From the NCBI GenBank assembly GCA_000014925.1, contig CP000474.1, forward strand, positions 1,860,001 through 1,924,000: a stretch of DNA of 64,000 nucleotides, in the 5' to 3' direction. The notes under the pieces are model-generated. The model was not told the DNA's origin, ran no database searches, and was given only the letters and a program-made list of their open reading frames with translations. A program made the position numbers and the translations under genes. Origin of the DNA: Paenarthrobacter aurescens TC1 (lineage in GTDB: Bacteria; Actinomycetota; Actinomycetes; Actinomycetales; Micrococcaceae). Of this stretch, positions 46,914 through 56,603 are shown one piece after another (the first letter of the stretch is position 1; each line of letters opens with the position of its first letter).

Positions 46914-47045
46914 AGAATCATCTGTCGTGTAAACGGTAGTCGGCTTTCCTGTGTCCGGTCCACGCCGGTCCGCTGGGCGAACACCCGGGCGGTAGGCGTC
47001 CATCATCAGAGGTCCTCGCGGTCGGTCACCAAGCATGCCAGCCGT

Positions 47046-47051
47046 TAGGCT
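47046..47051 (+). promoter_or_regulatory. Leaderless -10 element of the RDD gene
   Basis: TAGGCT ends 6 nt before the GTG at 47058. No clear -35 is visible. Confidence 0.45.
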
Positions 47052-47057
47052 TGGAGT

Positions 47058-47495
47058 GTGGTAGATCGAAAAGACATAGGCTCCTGGCTGAGCGGCCCGG
47101 ACACATCCGGAATCTCCAAATATCCTGGTGAACGGCTCGGGTTGCCCGAATCCGGCCCGGGTTCCATGGCGCGAGCCGGACGGCGCATTCTGGGCATCAT
47201 GGTGGACTGGACGATCGCCCTGGTGATCAGCAATTTTGCCTTCGGGGGAAACCCGTGGGCAACGTTGGCCATCTTTGCCGTGGAGCAGATCCTCCTGATC
47301 GGAACGTTGGGTTACAGCATCGGTCACAGGATGGCCGGCATCCACGTGGTTCGATTGGGTGGCGGTCCCGCAGGACCGTTGGCCGCCGTGGTGCGGACTC
47401 TCCTGCTCTGCCTGGTCATCCCGGCAGTGGTCTTCGATCCCGATCAGCGAGGCCTGCACGACAAAGCGATGAACACCATCCTCATCAGGATGTAG
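47058..47495 (+). CDS. RDD-family membrane protein
   Basis: This 145-residue protein has an RDD domain: the Arg-Asp signature appears as AGRRILGIMVDWTIAL (about 40-55), with three membrane helices and a late QRGLHDKAMNT motif. RDD proteins are thought to be involved in ion or small-solute transport; none here is assigned. The N-terminal 35 residues are polar (SGPDTSGISKYPGE). It diverges from glnA, and this pairing is conserved in actinobacteria. Confidence 0.88.
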   Translation: MVDRKDIGSWLSGPDTSGISKYPGERLGLPESGPGSMARAGRRILGIMVDWTIALVISNFAFGGNPWATLAIFAVEQILLIGTLGYSIGHRMAGIHVVRLGGGPAGPLAAVVRTLLLCLVIPAVVFDPDQRGLHDKAMNTILIRM

Positions 47496-47529
47496 CACCC
47501 CATGACTTGTTCTTAGTGCGATTTAAACT

Positions 47530-47574
47530 AAAAACCGCCCCTGTCTCTACATCAGAAGACAGGGGCGGTTTTTT
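47530..47574. terminator. Bidirectional terminator between RDD and DUF4191 genes
   Basis: AAAAACCGCCCCTGTCT (47530-47546) pairs perfectly with the arm at 47557-47573, followed by a T-run on both strands. It ends the RDD gene (+) and the DUF4191 gene (-). Confidence 0.92.
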
Positions 47575-47583
47575 GATGTGGGA

Positions 47584-48345
47584 TCAGCGTCCGCGGGCGG
47601 CCTTGCGGTCCGGACGGGCCTTGTAGGGGTCAATGCCCTTGGGGATGGGCAGACGGTTACCAAGGGAGTTGATGCGCTTGGAAACTGCGTTGACCTCTAC
47701 TTTGGTGAGTTCGTTCTTTAGTTTGCCCATGGTCTTGGCAAGTTTGTTCAGTGGCACCTGGCCTTCGCCGCGGCCGGATTCCAAGACGTGGATGGTGACA
47801 TTGGGCAGAATACGCGCGAGGCGCTTGCGCTCTGCGTCTACCAAGGGCTTGACCCGGTGGGTGGGACCTTCACTGACGAGGACGACGCCGGGGCGACCAA
47901 TGGCCATGAACACAGCGTCTTGGGTGCGGGGGTTGACGGCAACAGGCTGATCCTGGGTGACCCAACCGCGGCGAAGAGTACCCAGCGCCGCGCCGGAAGC
48001 GCCAGGCTGGTTTTCAATCTGCGCAAAGGCAGCCTTCTCAGCCCGGCGGGAAAGAATGAAGACGGCCGCAAGAAGACCCAGCGGGATACCAATGATCAGG
48101 CCGGTGACCCAGTTCTCCAGCAGGAAGCCGATGAGGAAGGCCACGGCAACCACTGCAAGGAATGCCAGCACCATGATCCAGACAACCTGCGGATCATTTC
48201 GCCGGGTCATCTTGAAGACTTCAGCGATCTGCTTCAGCTGGCTCGGCTTCTTGGCCTTGGCTTCCTTGGGCTTGCGCTGGAACAGCCCACGCTTGGGTGC
48301 GTCGGCCGAGGGGCTCGAATTGCTGGAATCAGGGGAGTTCGCCAT
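47584..48345 (-). CDS. DUF4191 membrane protein
   Basis: This 253-residue protein matches the actinobacterial DUF4191 family by its pattern: a Lys-rich N-terminus (QRKPKEAKAKKPSQLKQ), two close membrane helices (about 55-100), then a soluble domain with RRGWVTQDQPVAVNPRTQD and GRPGVVLVSEGP. The function is unknown. It always lies next to lipA. A TAGAAT hexamer 9 nt before the ATG (48355-48360) may be its -10. Confidence 0.85.
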   Translation of the reverse strand: MANSPDSSNSSPSADAPKRGLFQRKPKEAKAKKPSQLKQIAEVFKMTRRNDPQVVWIMVLAFLAVVAVAFLIGFLLENWVTGLIIGIPLGLLAAVFILSRRAEKAAFAQIENQPGASGAALGTLRRGWVTQDQPVAVNPRTQDAVFMAIGRPGVVLVSEGPTHRVKPLVDAERKRLARILPNVTIHVLESGRGEGQVPLNKLAKTMGKLKNELTKVEVNAVSKRINSLGNRLPIPKGIDPYKARPDRKAARGR

Positions 48346-48371
48346 AGTGCCTTAATTCTACGTGATGTACG

Positions 48372-48416
48372 CAGAAGGACCGGACGCCGTTACGTAGCGG
48401 GCATCCGGTCCTTCTG
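48372..48416 (-). terminator. lipA terminator hairpin
   Basis: CAGAAGGACCGGA (48372-48384) pairs perfectly with the 13 bases at 48404-48416. It lies 24 bp downstream of the lipA stop and just before the DUF4191 start. Confidence 0.75.
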
Positions 48417-48440
48417 TACTGATTGCGGTCCTGCTCAGTG

Positions 48441-49448
48441 CTAGCCGTGGGCGGCGAGGATGGTGGAGGCTTCCTGGCGGGTGGTGCCGGAGGACTCGAT
48501 GTGGGCCAGGGCGGCCGGGATTTCCCAGCCCTTCTTCCGCATCGCGGTGGCCCACAGGCGCCCGGCCCGGTACGAGGACCGCACCAACGGCCCGGACATG
48601 ACACCGAGGAACCCGATTTCTTCGGCCTCGTGCTGGAGGTCCACGAACTCCTGCGGCTTGACCCACCGGTCCACCGGCAAGTGCCGCTCGGACGGGCGCA
48701 GGTACTGGGTGATCGTGATCAGGTCACAACCGGCCGCGTGCAAGTCACGGAGCGCTTCGGAGATTTCCTCCCGGGTCTCGCCCATGCCCAGGATCAGGTT
48801 GGACTTGGTCACCATGCCCAGATCCCGGCCCTGGGTGATGACATCCAGGGACCGCTCGTACCGGAACGCCGGACGGATCCGCTTGAAAATCCTCGGCACG
48901 GTCTCCACGTTGTGCGCAAACACCTCAGGCTTGGAATCACAGATCGCCGCGATGTGCTCGGGCTTGCCGGAGAAATCAGGGATCAGCAACTCCACGCCCG
49001 TGCCCGGGTTCAGTTCATGGATCTTCCGGACCGTTTCGGCGTACAACCACACACCCTCATCGGCCAGGTCATCACGGGCCACCCCGGTCACGGTGGCGTA
49101 GCGCAACTGCATCGCCTGCACGCTGCGGGCCACCTTGGTGGGTTCGAACATGTCCACCGGGGAGGGTTTGCCGGTATCGATCTGGCAGAAATCACAGCGC
49201 CGGGTGCACTCGGACCCGCCGATCAGGAACGTCGCTTCCTTGTCTTCCCAGCACTCAAAAATGTTCGGGCAGCCGGCCTCTTCACACACCGTGTGCAGGC
49301 CTTCCTTCTTCACCAGGTTCTTGAGCTGGACGAACTCCGGACCCATCTGGACCTTGGCCTTGATCCACTCGGGCTTACGTTCAACCGGGACCGCCGAGTT
49401 ACGCTGCTCAACGCGCAGCAACTTACGGCCTTCAGGTGCCAAGGTCAC
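48441..49448 (-). CDS. lipA: Lipoyl synthase LipA
   Basis: This 335-residue radical-SAM enzyme inserts two sulfurs into protein-bound octanoyl groups. The SAM cluster motif is CTRRCDFC, and a second N-terminal cluster motif ([12 protein letters not shown]) provides the sulfur source. The GTG start overlaps the lipB stop (GTGA). Its product modifies E2 proteins such as the SucB encoded at 58-60 kb. Confidence 0.97.
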   Translation of the reverse strand: MTLAPEGRKLLRVEQRNSAVPVERKPEWIKAKVQMGPEFVQLKNLVKKEGLHTVCEEAGCPNIFECWEDKEATFLIGGSECTRRCDFCQIDTGKPSPVDMFEPTKVARSVQAMQLRYATVTGVARDDLADEGVWLYAETVRKIHELNPGTGVELLIPDFSGKPEHIAAICDSKPEVFAHNVETVPRIFKRIRPAFRYERSLDVITQGRDLGMVTKSNLILGMGETREEISEALRDLHAAGCDLITITQYLRPSERHLPVDRWVKPQEFVDLQHEAEEIGFLGVMSGPLVRSSYRAGRLWATAMRKKGWEIPAALAHIESSGTTRQEASTILAAHG

Positions 49449-50113
49449 TGGAGTGCTCCTTCGGGTGTGGAAACGAGTGCTTCGTCATGCTTGCTGAATT
49501 CTTCAACGAAGCGGTCAACGATGTCGGCGGGGTTGATGGTCCGGCCGGTTTCCAGCGACATGGTGGTGACGCTGGCGTCGGTGATGCCACAGGCGATGAT
49601 CTGCGCATAGGGCGCCAGGTCATTGCTGCAGTTGATGGCCACGCCGTGCATGGTGACGCCGTCCAGAACGCGAATGCCGATCGCGGCAATCTTGCGGTCG
49701 GGTCCCTTGTCATCTGCAAGAATCCAGACTCCGGCCCGGCCTTTCACGGTGACGGCCTTAATGCCGTAGTCCTGCATGACGGCAATCATGATGGCTTCAA
49801 GCCGTTCCACGTAGTCGCGGATACCGGCACGGTTCTTGAGTTTGAGGATCGGATAGGCAATGAGCTGACCTGGGCCGTGCCACGTTAATTTCCCGCCGCG
49901 ATCCACGGGAACAACGGGTGTGCCGTCAAAGGGGCGCTCGTGGTCCTCCGTGAGTTTGCCGGCCGTGTAGACGGCGGCGTGCTCAAGGATCAAGACGGTG
50001 CTGTTCTTCTCGCCCGCAACAACTTTGTTGTGGATGTCGCGCTGCAGGTCCCAGCCCTGCATGTAATCGACAAAATCCGGGGCAAGACCCAGTTGTGAAA
50101 ACTCAAGAGTCAT
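49445..50113 (-). CDS. lipB: Octanoyltransferase LipB
   Basis: This 222-residue enzyme transfers octanoyl from acyl carrier protein to lipoyl domains. The motif [17 protein letters not shown] and the catalytic Lys (RKIAAIGIR) and Cys (INCSND) are present. ATG 50113 is chosen because it follows TAAGCT by 7 nt and gives the usual length; a longer frame adds 21 residues without homology. It is coupled to lipA by a 4-bp overlap. Confidence 0.95.
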   Translation of the reverse strand: MTLEFSQLGLAPDFVDYMQGWDLQRDIHNKVVAGEKNSTVLILEHAAVYTAGKLTEDHERPFDGTPVVPVDRGGKLTWHGPGQLIAYPILKLKNRAGIRDYVERLEAIMIAVMQDYGIKAVTVKGRAGVWILADDKGPDRKIAAIGIRVLDGVTMHGVAINCSNDLAPYAQIIACGITDASVTTMSLETGRTINPADIVDRFVEEFSKHDEALVSTPEGALQ

Positions 50114-50120
50114 GGTTTCA

Positions 50121-50126
50121 AGCTTA
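50121..50126 (-). promoter_or_regulatory. Leaderless -10 element of lipB
   Basis: TAAGCT on the minus strand ends 7 nt before the lipB ATG at 50113. Confidence 0.45.
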
Positions 50127-50263
50127 GACCCAGCGGGAGACTGGCCATGGTTTTGTGGTGAAGCTCTCAGTCGCATCTTGGGCTATGGGGGGCGGGGAAT
50201 GGTTCGAGTCAGCGCCTGTGGATAACTTCTGCGGAAAATCAGGCATTCCGGTACACCTTGTTT

Positions 50264-51949
50264 ATGGAAACTCTGGAAACTCTGGAAACTTTGGAAACAA
50301 CGGCCACCGTGGCTCCTCACATTCCGGGCTACACGATGTCCCGCCCATTGGGCCAGGGCAGTAGTTCCACCGTTTGGCTTGCCACAAGGGATATGGACGG
50401 GGCGCGGTTTGCGGTCAAATGCGCCAAGCCCGGTGCGGCTGGTGATCGGGCAACGGCCCAAGTTCTTGAAGACCTTTCCCGCGAGATGAGGCTCCTCTCC
50501 GATGTCCAGCACAAGCACCTCATCCGTGTCCACGAAGTCCTCCACGTGGGTGGCATGGCCGAGGGAACACAGGGGATTGTGATGGACTATGCCGCGGGTG
50601 GCTCACTGGCCAACCTGGTATCCGCGAGGGGGAAGCTCAGCATCGGGGAAACAGTGACCATCTTGACCCCCATCGCCCAGGCGTTGGAGTACCTGCATGT
50701 CAACGGCACGGAGCACGGAGACGTGTCGCCCGGCAATGTCTTGTTCACAGCCGTTGGGATGCCACTGCTCGCGGACCTTGGCATCGCTGCCCAGGTGGGC
50801 GACAAGCCACAAAACCCGGGAGTCGGAACGCCCGGATTCATGGACCCTGCGGCTGACGAATCCAAGGACGGCAGTACTTCCCGCGAAAGCCTCCAACCGC
50901 ATCGTGACGTCTATTCGCTTGGAGCAGTCGGTTGGTACTGCCTGACGGGGGCAGCTCCGGAACAGGAACAGGATCGCCCACCGTTGTCACTTCTGGTCCC
51001 GGAAGTACCCAAGGCCCTTGCCGCAGCTTTGGAGGCGGCCTTGGACCCCGATCCCCGGAATCGTCCGACGGCTAGGGAACTTGGCACGGCGATCTTCAGA
51101 AGTGCTGCCCCCGAGGCCCTTGACTTGTCCGGTGCAGTTCATTCGTCGGTGATTCCTGAATTGCTCACCCGGCGTGAGACGTTGGGGCGTTCGCCACGCC
51201 AGACAATCCTTTGGTTGACGAGGTGGCGGAGATTGCTGCAGGTGAGGCGGAGACCTGTGCTCCGAAGGTCAGGCCGTCCGCGTCGCCGGCACGACAGTCC
51301 CCGGCAGGACAGGCTTAGGGGCGGCCCAGGCGGCAGCCTTGGCATCCGCTTGGTTGCCTTGGCAGTGGTGGGCGCGCTCGTCGGCGCTGCGTCGTGGATT
51401 CTTTGGCAGCAGGACCGCCCGACGACGGCGATGGCGCACCAAGCGGCGATGGAGACCGGCGTGGCCGACCCCGGTCAGGAAGCGGAACCGCGGGACCTCG
51501 AGGACGCTCAGAAGATAAAGGACCTTCCTGATGCACTTTCTGAAACGCTCCGATCAGCGGATCCCTTGGTTGCAGTGCCCGCATTGTCAGCCGTGCGTGA
51601 CATGGCCTTGGGGGAGCGGCGCCTCGACCTTTTGGACTCGGTCAATGCGCCTGGTTCGCCGGCCGAAGCGACGGACAAGCAGCTTAGTGATTATCTTCGG
51701 GGTGCTGGTACAGCGTTTGCAGGACTCCGTACAACGTTGACGGCTCTGACCGTTGAAGGACCTCCGCAGCCAGATCATGTGCTGGTAGCGGTTACAGCCG
51801 CCACGTCCGGCTACGAGGAACGTCTGGCATCAGGGGCAGTTGTCAGGACCGAGGGTGCGGGAAAGCCGCAGCAACTCCGGCTGGACCTGGTTCGTTCGGA
51901 GGGGCGCTGGTGGATTTCCGGAATTCTTGGCGCCGTTTCCGCAGGCTGA
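50264..51949 (+). CDS. Ser/Thr protein kinase, membrane-anchored
   Basis: This 561-residue protein has a kinase domain (about 20-285), one membrane helix (about 360-383) and an extracellular part of about 175 residues. The glycine loop is LGQGSSSTVW and the ATP lysine is Lys52. The catalytic loop reads HGDVSPGN (His151-Gly-Asp153) instead of HRD, and the metal motif is DLG, so it is a non-RD kinase with all three key residues present. The juxtamembrane is very basic (RRRPVLRRSGRPRRR). The start region is a 9-bp repeat; TTG 50258 is an alternative start. Substrates are unknown. Confidence 0.85.
   Translation: METLETLETLETTATVAPHIPGYTMSRPLGQGSSSTVWLATRDMDGARFAVKCAKPGAAGDRATAQVLEDLSREMRLLSDVQHKHLIRVHEVLHVGGMAEGTQGIVMDYAAGGSLANLVSARGKLSIGETVTILTPIAQALEYLHVNGTEHGDVSPGNVLFTAVGMPLLADLGIAAQVGDKPQNPGVGTPGFMDPAADESKDGSTSRESLQPHRDVYSLGAVGWYCLTGAAPEQEQDRPPLSLLVPEVPKALAAALEAALDPDPRNRPTARELGTAIFRSAAPEALDLSGAVHSSVIPELLTRRETLGRSPRQTILWLTRWRRLLQVRRRPVLRRSGRPRRRHDSPRQDRLRGGPGGSLGIRLVALAVVGALVGAASWILWQQDRPTTAMAHQAAMETGVADPGQEAEPRDLEDAQKIKDLPDALSETLRSADPLVAVPALSAVRDMALGERRLDLLDSVNAPGSPAEATDKQLSDYLRGAGTAFAGLRTTLTALTVEGPPQPDHVLVAVTAATSGYEERLASGAVVRTEGAGKPQQLRLDLVRSEGRWWISGILGAVSAG
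50267..50302 (+). repeat. 9-bp tandem repeat at the kinase N-terminus
   Basis: GAAACTCTG occurs twice, then GAAACTTTG and GAAACAACG, four units directly after the ATG, encoding ETLETLETLETT. Unit length is a multiple of three, so copy changes would only alter the N-terminus, not the frame. Confidence 0.7.
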
Positions 51950-52013
51950 GATGCAACGGAAGGGGCTGCCCTGCGCAGGGTGTGGGAACCTGCTGCGCCA
52001 GCTGAGGACGTGT

Positions 52014-52913
52014 TTAGTGGGCCTTTTCCGAGCTGAGCCACGCCATGGCGTCGCGGAGGGAGGGGTGCAGCCATTGGAAGCCGGATTCCTGCAACCGTGC
52101 GGGCTCCATTCGCTGGTTGGCCATGACGAGTTCGTCCGCCAACCCGCCCAGGACCAGTCGCAGGGCAGGGCGGGGAACACGGCAGAAGGCCGGCTTGTGG
52201 AAAGCCTTGGCGAGGCCCGCGACAATCGTGTTCACATCTGCGCTTTCCGGGGCGCAGACATTTACCGGACCTTCAATGTCTGCTGTGAGGAGGTGCGCGA
52301 GGGCTCCGGCTTCGTCGGCCAGGGTGATCCATGGCCAGTACTGGCGTCCGTTCCCAAAGGGTCCTCCCAGCCCGAGCTTCAACAAGGGAAGCAATGGGCC
52401 CAGCGCGCCACCGGAGGTGCTGAGCACCACGCCTGTCCTGGGCGTCACCACCCTCACCCCCGTGGGTGCGGTCCTGGCCGTGCGCTCCCATTCATCGGTC
52501 AGGCGGCCAAGCACGCCGCCGCCGTTGCCGGAGTCCTCCCGGAGAACTCCATCGCGTGACGCCCCGTAGTAGCCGGAGGCGGATTGGCTGATGAAGACAG
52601 CGGGCGGTTTGCTGAGTCGTTGCATGGCAGCGGTCAGGGTTTGGGTGGGCTGGAGGCGGGATTCCTTGAGGACCCGAATCCGGCGTTTCGTCCAGGGGCG
52701 GTCCCCGATGCCGGCACCCGAAAGGTTCACCACGGCATCGGCGCCATCCAGGACAGCCTCGTCGAGTTCACCTTTGGTTGGGTCCCACGTCCATTCAAGA
52801 GGGGTCCTGGCCGGCCGCCGCACCAGCCGGATGACCTCATTGCCGTCTGCGGCCAATCGCTCGGACAGGGCCGTCCCGATCATTCCCGAAGCTCCGGACA
52901 TCACAATTCTCAT
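52014..52913 (-). CDS. TIGR01777-family NAD-dependent epimerase (SDR39U1-like)
   Basis: This 299-residue atypical SDR has GASGMIGTALSERL (about 7-20), NLSGAGIGDRPWTKRR, SASGYYG and RTGVVLS motifs of the YfcH/SDR39U1 family, whose substrate is unknown. The C-terminal DUF1731 part contains VPRPALRLVLGG. ATG 52913 gives the usual start directly before the glycine loop. It diverges from the tricorn gene. Confidence 0.9.
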   Translation of the reverse strand: MRIVMSGASGMIGTALSERLAADGNEVIRLVRRPARTPLEWTWDPTKGELDEAVLDGADAVVNLSGAGIGDRPWTKRRIRVLKESRLQPTQTLTAAMQRLSKPPAVFISQSASGYYGASRDGVLREDSGNGGGVLGRLTDEWERTARTAPTGVRVVTPRTGVVLSTSGGALGPLLPLLKLGLGGPFGNGRQYWPWITLADEAGALAHLLTADIEGPVNVCAPESADVNTIVAGLAKAFHKPAFCRVPRPALRLVLGGLADELVMANQRMEPARLQESGFQWLHPSLRDAMAWLSSEKAH

Positions 52914-52986
52914 GACCCATCTCACCATGGCGAACGCTTGTGGTGGAAACGACAGTGGATGCCGCTACTGACACGTGCCTCTTGAC

Positions 52987-52992
52987 TATGAT
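52987..52992 (+). promoter_or_regulatory. Leaderless -10 element of the tricorn gene
   Basis: TATGAT, close to consensus, ends 6 nt before ATG 52999. This supports 52999 over the GTG at 52975, which is upstream of the hexamer. Confidence 0.55.
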
Positions 52993-52998
52993 CGAACA

Positions 52999-55900
52999 AT
53001 GACCTCCTCCAGCTACCTCCGTTTCCCGCATGTGCACGGCGATCTGGTCACTTTCGTGGCCGAAGACGACATCTGGATCGCCCCCCTTTCAGGAGGCCGC
53101 GCTTGGCGGGTTTCCTCGCAGCAACTGCCGGCAAGGAACCCACGGTTCACTCCGGACGGCAAGGGGCTGGTGTGGACCACCGTGGTGGGCACGTCACCTG
53201 AGGTGGTCACGGCGGACGTCGACGGCGGCGGGTACAGGCAGCTGAGTTACTTCGGGCACAGCACCACCAAGGTCAAGGGCTTCACACCGGCAGGAAACGT
53301 GGTGGTGACGAGCGCCTTCCAACAGGCCGAAAGCCGTCACACGCACGCGTACAGCCTTCCGCTGGACGGCGGTGCCGCCGTCGAACTTCCGTTCGGCCCG
53401 GTGGAGGCAGTCGCCTTTGGTCCGGAGATCGGTGATGAGAAACCTGTGGTCCTGGCAAGTGTTCTCTCACGTGAGCCCGCCTGGTGGAAGCGCTACCGTG
53501 GCGGCACTGCCGGGAAGCTGTGGATCGATGCCGACGGCAACGGCGAGTTCGAGCGACTGTTGCCGGAAGTGGACGGAAACCTGACCGACCCACTGTGGAT
53601 TCAGGGGCGGATCGCCTTCCTGTCGGACCACGAGGGCTACGGAAACCTTTATTCGGTGCTTCCGGATGGTTCCGGACTGCGCCGGCACACGGACCACGAG
53701 GACTTCTACGTCCGGCATGCCAGCACCGACGGTACACGTGTCGTCTTTGAATCGGCAGGCGAGTTGTGGCTCATCGCGTCGTTGGACGCAGACGCCGAGC
53801 CCGTCAAGTTGAATGTCACTCTCGGCTCGGCGTCACCCGGCCGCCGCCCCGCACCACTCAAGACCTCCACCCATTTGGGGGACGTCTTCCCCAATGTCAC
53901 TGGCACTGCCAGCGCAGTGGAATCGCACGGCACCATCCACTGGCTCCGGCACAAGGACGGTCCCTCACGGGTGGTTGAGGCGACAGCCGGCGTCCGCGCC
54001 CGCCTGCCTCGACCGCTCACTGACGGCCGGATAGCTTACGTCGCCGATCACGGGGGAGTGGAGGCGCTGTACATCAAGCGCATCGCCGCGCGCCTTTCTG
54101 CCGCGGTGGAGGTTCCCAAAGTTGTTGTTGAACCGACGGCTTCGGCCGAGGAAGCGGCTCCGCTCCCCAAACCGGTCTCGGCGTCGAACGTCCTGGGACA
54201 GGGAGCAGCTTCTGCGCAGGCAGGGCCCAATATCAGGCAGGCTTCCGACGAACCGGCTCGAGCTCAGTCCGGTGAGCCGGTCACGGCCGAGCCATCCGCA
54301 GATACGGTAGGTGGCACGACGGAGACCACAGCCCCCACGTCGGCGGAAGACTCCGCAGATCTCCGACTGGATTTCCCTGCACCTACCCGGACGAGTGCTT
54401 TGGAAGCCAGCCCGGATGGTCGCTGGTTGGCTGTGGGCACGTCCTTCGGCGATGTCTTCCTTGCCGACACCGCCGCCGGTAAACTGACGCGGCTTGTCAG
54501 CGTCGGCGAAGGCAGCATCGACCAACTCTCCTGGTCCAGCGACTCGCAGTGGCTTGCCTGGTCCGAGCCGGTGACGTCCTTCGGTTCACGGAGCAAGCTC
54601 CGGATCGCCCGCCCGGCAGAGCCTGACTCGGGCATCATCGATGTCACGGACGGCCGCTTCTGCGACGAGTCTCCAAGGTTCACCCCGGACGGAAAATTCC
54701 TGGCGTTCCTGTCCAACAGGAGCTTTGACCCCGTGTACGACGGTCATTCCTTCGACCTGTCCTTCCCGAGCCCCATTAAGCCGTACATGGTTGCCTTGGC
54801 AGCGGACACGCCTTCGCCGTTTGGCCCTTCCATAGACACGCTCGAGGACGCATCACCCGCCACGACAAAGTCCGACGACGGCGACGCGCCTGCCGTGCGC
54901 GTTGATGCGGAGGGGCTTGCCCATAGGGTTATTGCCGTCCCGGTACCTCAGGGTAACTACTCTGACCTGGCCGTTGGTGGTGGTGCGCTGTTGTGGCTCG
55001 ATACTGAACTTTCGGGCGTCACGGGCGATGGGCGGGGCACCCTCCAGGACAAGAAGACGGCGCCTTCCTTGGTCCGTTACGACCTCGCCAAGCGCAAGCA
55101 GGCCACGCTCGTCAAGGCAGTGGACAGCTACCGCTTGTCGGGTGACCTCAGCCGCATCATCTACGTCCTCGATAAGCAGATCACGTCTGTCCCTGCTGAC
55201 AACAAGGTGGAAGAGGACTCGGCCGACCTTGTGAAGGTGGAGCTCAACAGGGTCCGGGTCATCCTTGACCCCGTGGCTGCCTGGGGACAGGCTTTCGAGG
55301 AGGCTTGGAGGCTGCAGCGGGACTTCTTCTGGACTGCCGACATGGCAGGCCAGGATTGGGATTCCGTGTACAAACGCTACCGTCCCATCGTGGACAGGCT
55401 CGGTTCCCACGATGACTTGGTTGACCTGTTGTGGGAGATCCACGGGGAACTGGGAACATCCCATGCCTATGTGAAACCGGCCGCTGTCACCGAGCCCGGA
55501 CGAAACGGTCAGGGCCGGCTTGGTGCCGAGTTCCAGCTCGGCACCAAGGGCTGGGAAATCACCCGGATCCTCGCAGGAGAGTCCTCCGACCCCCTGGCTA
55601 CTTCACCATTGACGCGGCCCGGCGCGGACGCGAAGGTGGGTGACGTCCTCTTGGCGATCGACGGCGTCGAGCTTTCCGCGGTCCTGACGCCGGCGATGCA
55701 GCTGGTGGGTTCAGCGGGCAGGACCGTTGAGCTGACGCTCTTGAACGGTGATGGCCACGGTCAAGCGGCTGGCGAGCAACGGCGGGTTGCCGTTGTTCCC
55801 GTCCGTGACGAGGAGCGGTTGCGGTACCAGGACTGGGTCCGGGCTAACCGACGTACCGTCCGTGAGGCATCGGATGGCAGGTTCGGCTACCTGCACGTCC

Positions 55901-56517
55901 CGGACATGATGGCCAACGGCTGGGCGCAGCTCCACCGCGACCTCGATACTGAGACCGCATTGGACGGCCTGATTGTGGACGTGCGGCGCAACCGTGGAGG
56001 ACACACCTCCCAGTTGGTTGCTGAACTGATCGGGCGCAAGGTCACAGGGTGGAGCATGCCGCGTGGTGAAAAGCCGCGGACATACCCGCACCACGCACCT
56101 CGCGGACCCGTGATCATCCTCGCTGATGAATTCGCCGGATCCGACGGCGACATCATCACCCAGGTGTCCAAGCTCAGGGGCATCGGCCCCGTCATCGGTA
56201 CGCGGACGTGGGGTGGCGTGGTGGGCATCGACAACCGCTTCGCGCTTGCCGATGGCACTGGTGTCACCCAGCCCCGATACGCAACCTGGTTCAGTGGCGG
56301 AATCGGCTGGGACGTTGAAAACCGGGGCGTGGAGCCTGACATCGAAGTACTGTTCCCGCCGCACGCGTACGCCGCCGGGACCGATCCGCAACTGGAGTAC
56401 GGAATTGGTGCACTCAAGGAAATGATCCAGGAGCTGCCCACTGACCGTCCTCCGTTGCGTGAGGGCTACCGAAAGGTCCGGCCGGCACCACTGCCCTCGC
56501 GCCCCCAAAAGGGCTGA
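52999..56517 (+). CDS. Tricorn protease homologue
   Basis: This 1172-residue protein is a cytoplasmic peptidase of the tricorn family, which trims peptides left by the proteasome. Two beta-propellers (about 1-360 and 450-730) are separated by a Pro/Ala/Ser/Glu-rich insert (about 375-450) absent from the archaeal enzyme. A PDZ domain (about 840-930) and the S41-type core follow. The catalytic tetrad is intact: Ser821-His822 (TSHAY), Ser1048 (AGSDGD) and Glu1112 (RGVEPDIE). No signal peptide is visible. It could supply amino acids downstream of the actinobacterial proteasome. Confidence 0.93.
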   Translation: MTSSSYLRFPHVHGDLVTFVAEDDIWIAPLSGGRAWRVSSQQLPARNPRFTPDGKGLVWTTVVGTSPEVVTADVDGGGYRQLSYFGHSTTKVKGFTPAGNVVVTSAFQQAESRHTHAYSLPLDGGAAVELPFGPVEAVAFGPEIGDEKPVVLASVLSREPAWWKRYRGGTAGKLWIDADGNGEFERLLPEVDGNLTDPLWIQGRIAFLSDHEGYGNLYSVLPDGSGLRRHTDHEDFYVRHASTDGTRVVFESAGELWLIASLDADAEPVKLNVTLGSASPGRRPAPLKTSTHLGDVFPNVTGTASAVESHGTIHWLRHKDGPSRVVEATAGVRARLPRPLTDGRIAYVADHGGVEALYIKRIAARLSAAVEVPKVVVEPTASAEEAAPLPKPVSASNVLGQGAASAQAGPNIRQASDEPARAQSGEPVTAEPSADTVGGTTETTAPTSAEDSADLRLDFPAPTRTSALEASPDGRWLAVGTSFGDVFLADTAAGKLTRLVSVGEGSIDQLSWSSDSQWLAWSEPVTSFGSRSKLRIARPAEPDSGIIDVTDGRFCDESPRFTPDGKFLAFLSNRSFDPVYDGHSFDLSFPSPIKPYMVALAADTPSPFGPSIDTLEDASPATTKSDDGDAPAVRVDAEGLAHRVIAVPVPQGNYSDLAVGGGALLWLDTELSGVTGDGRGTLQDKKTAPSLVRYDLAKRKQATLVKAVDSYRLSGDLSRIIYVLDKQITSVPADNKVEEDSADLVKVELNRVRVILDPVAAWGQAFEEAWRLQRDFFWTADMAGQDWDSVYKRYRPIVDRLGSHDDLVDLLWEIHGELGTSHAYVKPAAVTEPGRNGQGRLGAEFQLGTKGWEITRILAGESSDPLATSPLTRPGADAKVGDVLLAIDGVELSAVLTPAMQLVGSAGRTVELTLLNGDGHGQAAGEQRRVAVVPVRDEERLRYQDWVRANRRTVREASDGRFGYLHVPDMMANGWAQLHRDLDTETALDGLIVDVRRNRGGHTSQLVAELIGRKVTGWSMPRGEKPRTYPHHAPRGPVIILADEFAGSDGDIITQVSKLRGIGPVIGTRTWGGVVGIDNRFALADGTGVTQPRYATWFSGGIGWDVENRGVEPDIEVLFPPHAYAAGTDPQLEYGIGALKEMIQELPTDRPPLREGYRKVRPAPLPSRPQKG

Positions 56518-56532
56518 CAAGAACCAGGCGCA

Positions 56533-56576
56533 GAAGAGCCCCGCCACTTCCCTGAGGGGGAGTGACGGGGCTCTTC
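56533..56576. terminator. Bidirectional terminator between tricorn and osmC
   Basis: GAAGAGCCCCG (56533-56543) pairs perfectly with CGGGGCTCTTC (56566-56576), with an inner stem near ACTTCCC/GGGGAGT. It separates two converging genes. Confidence 0.85.
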
Positions 56577-56603
56577 CGGGCTATCGGGTGGTGCTGTTCG
56601 GTG

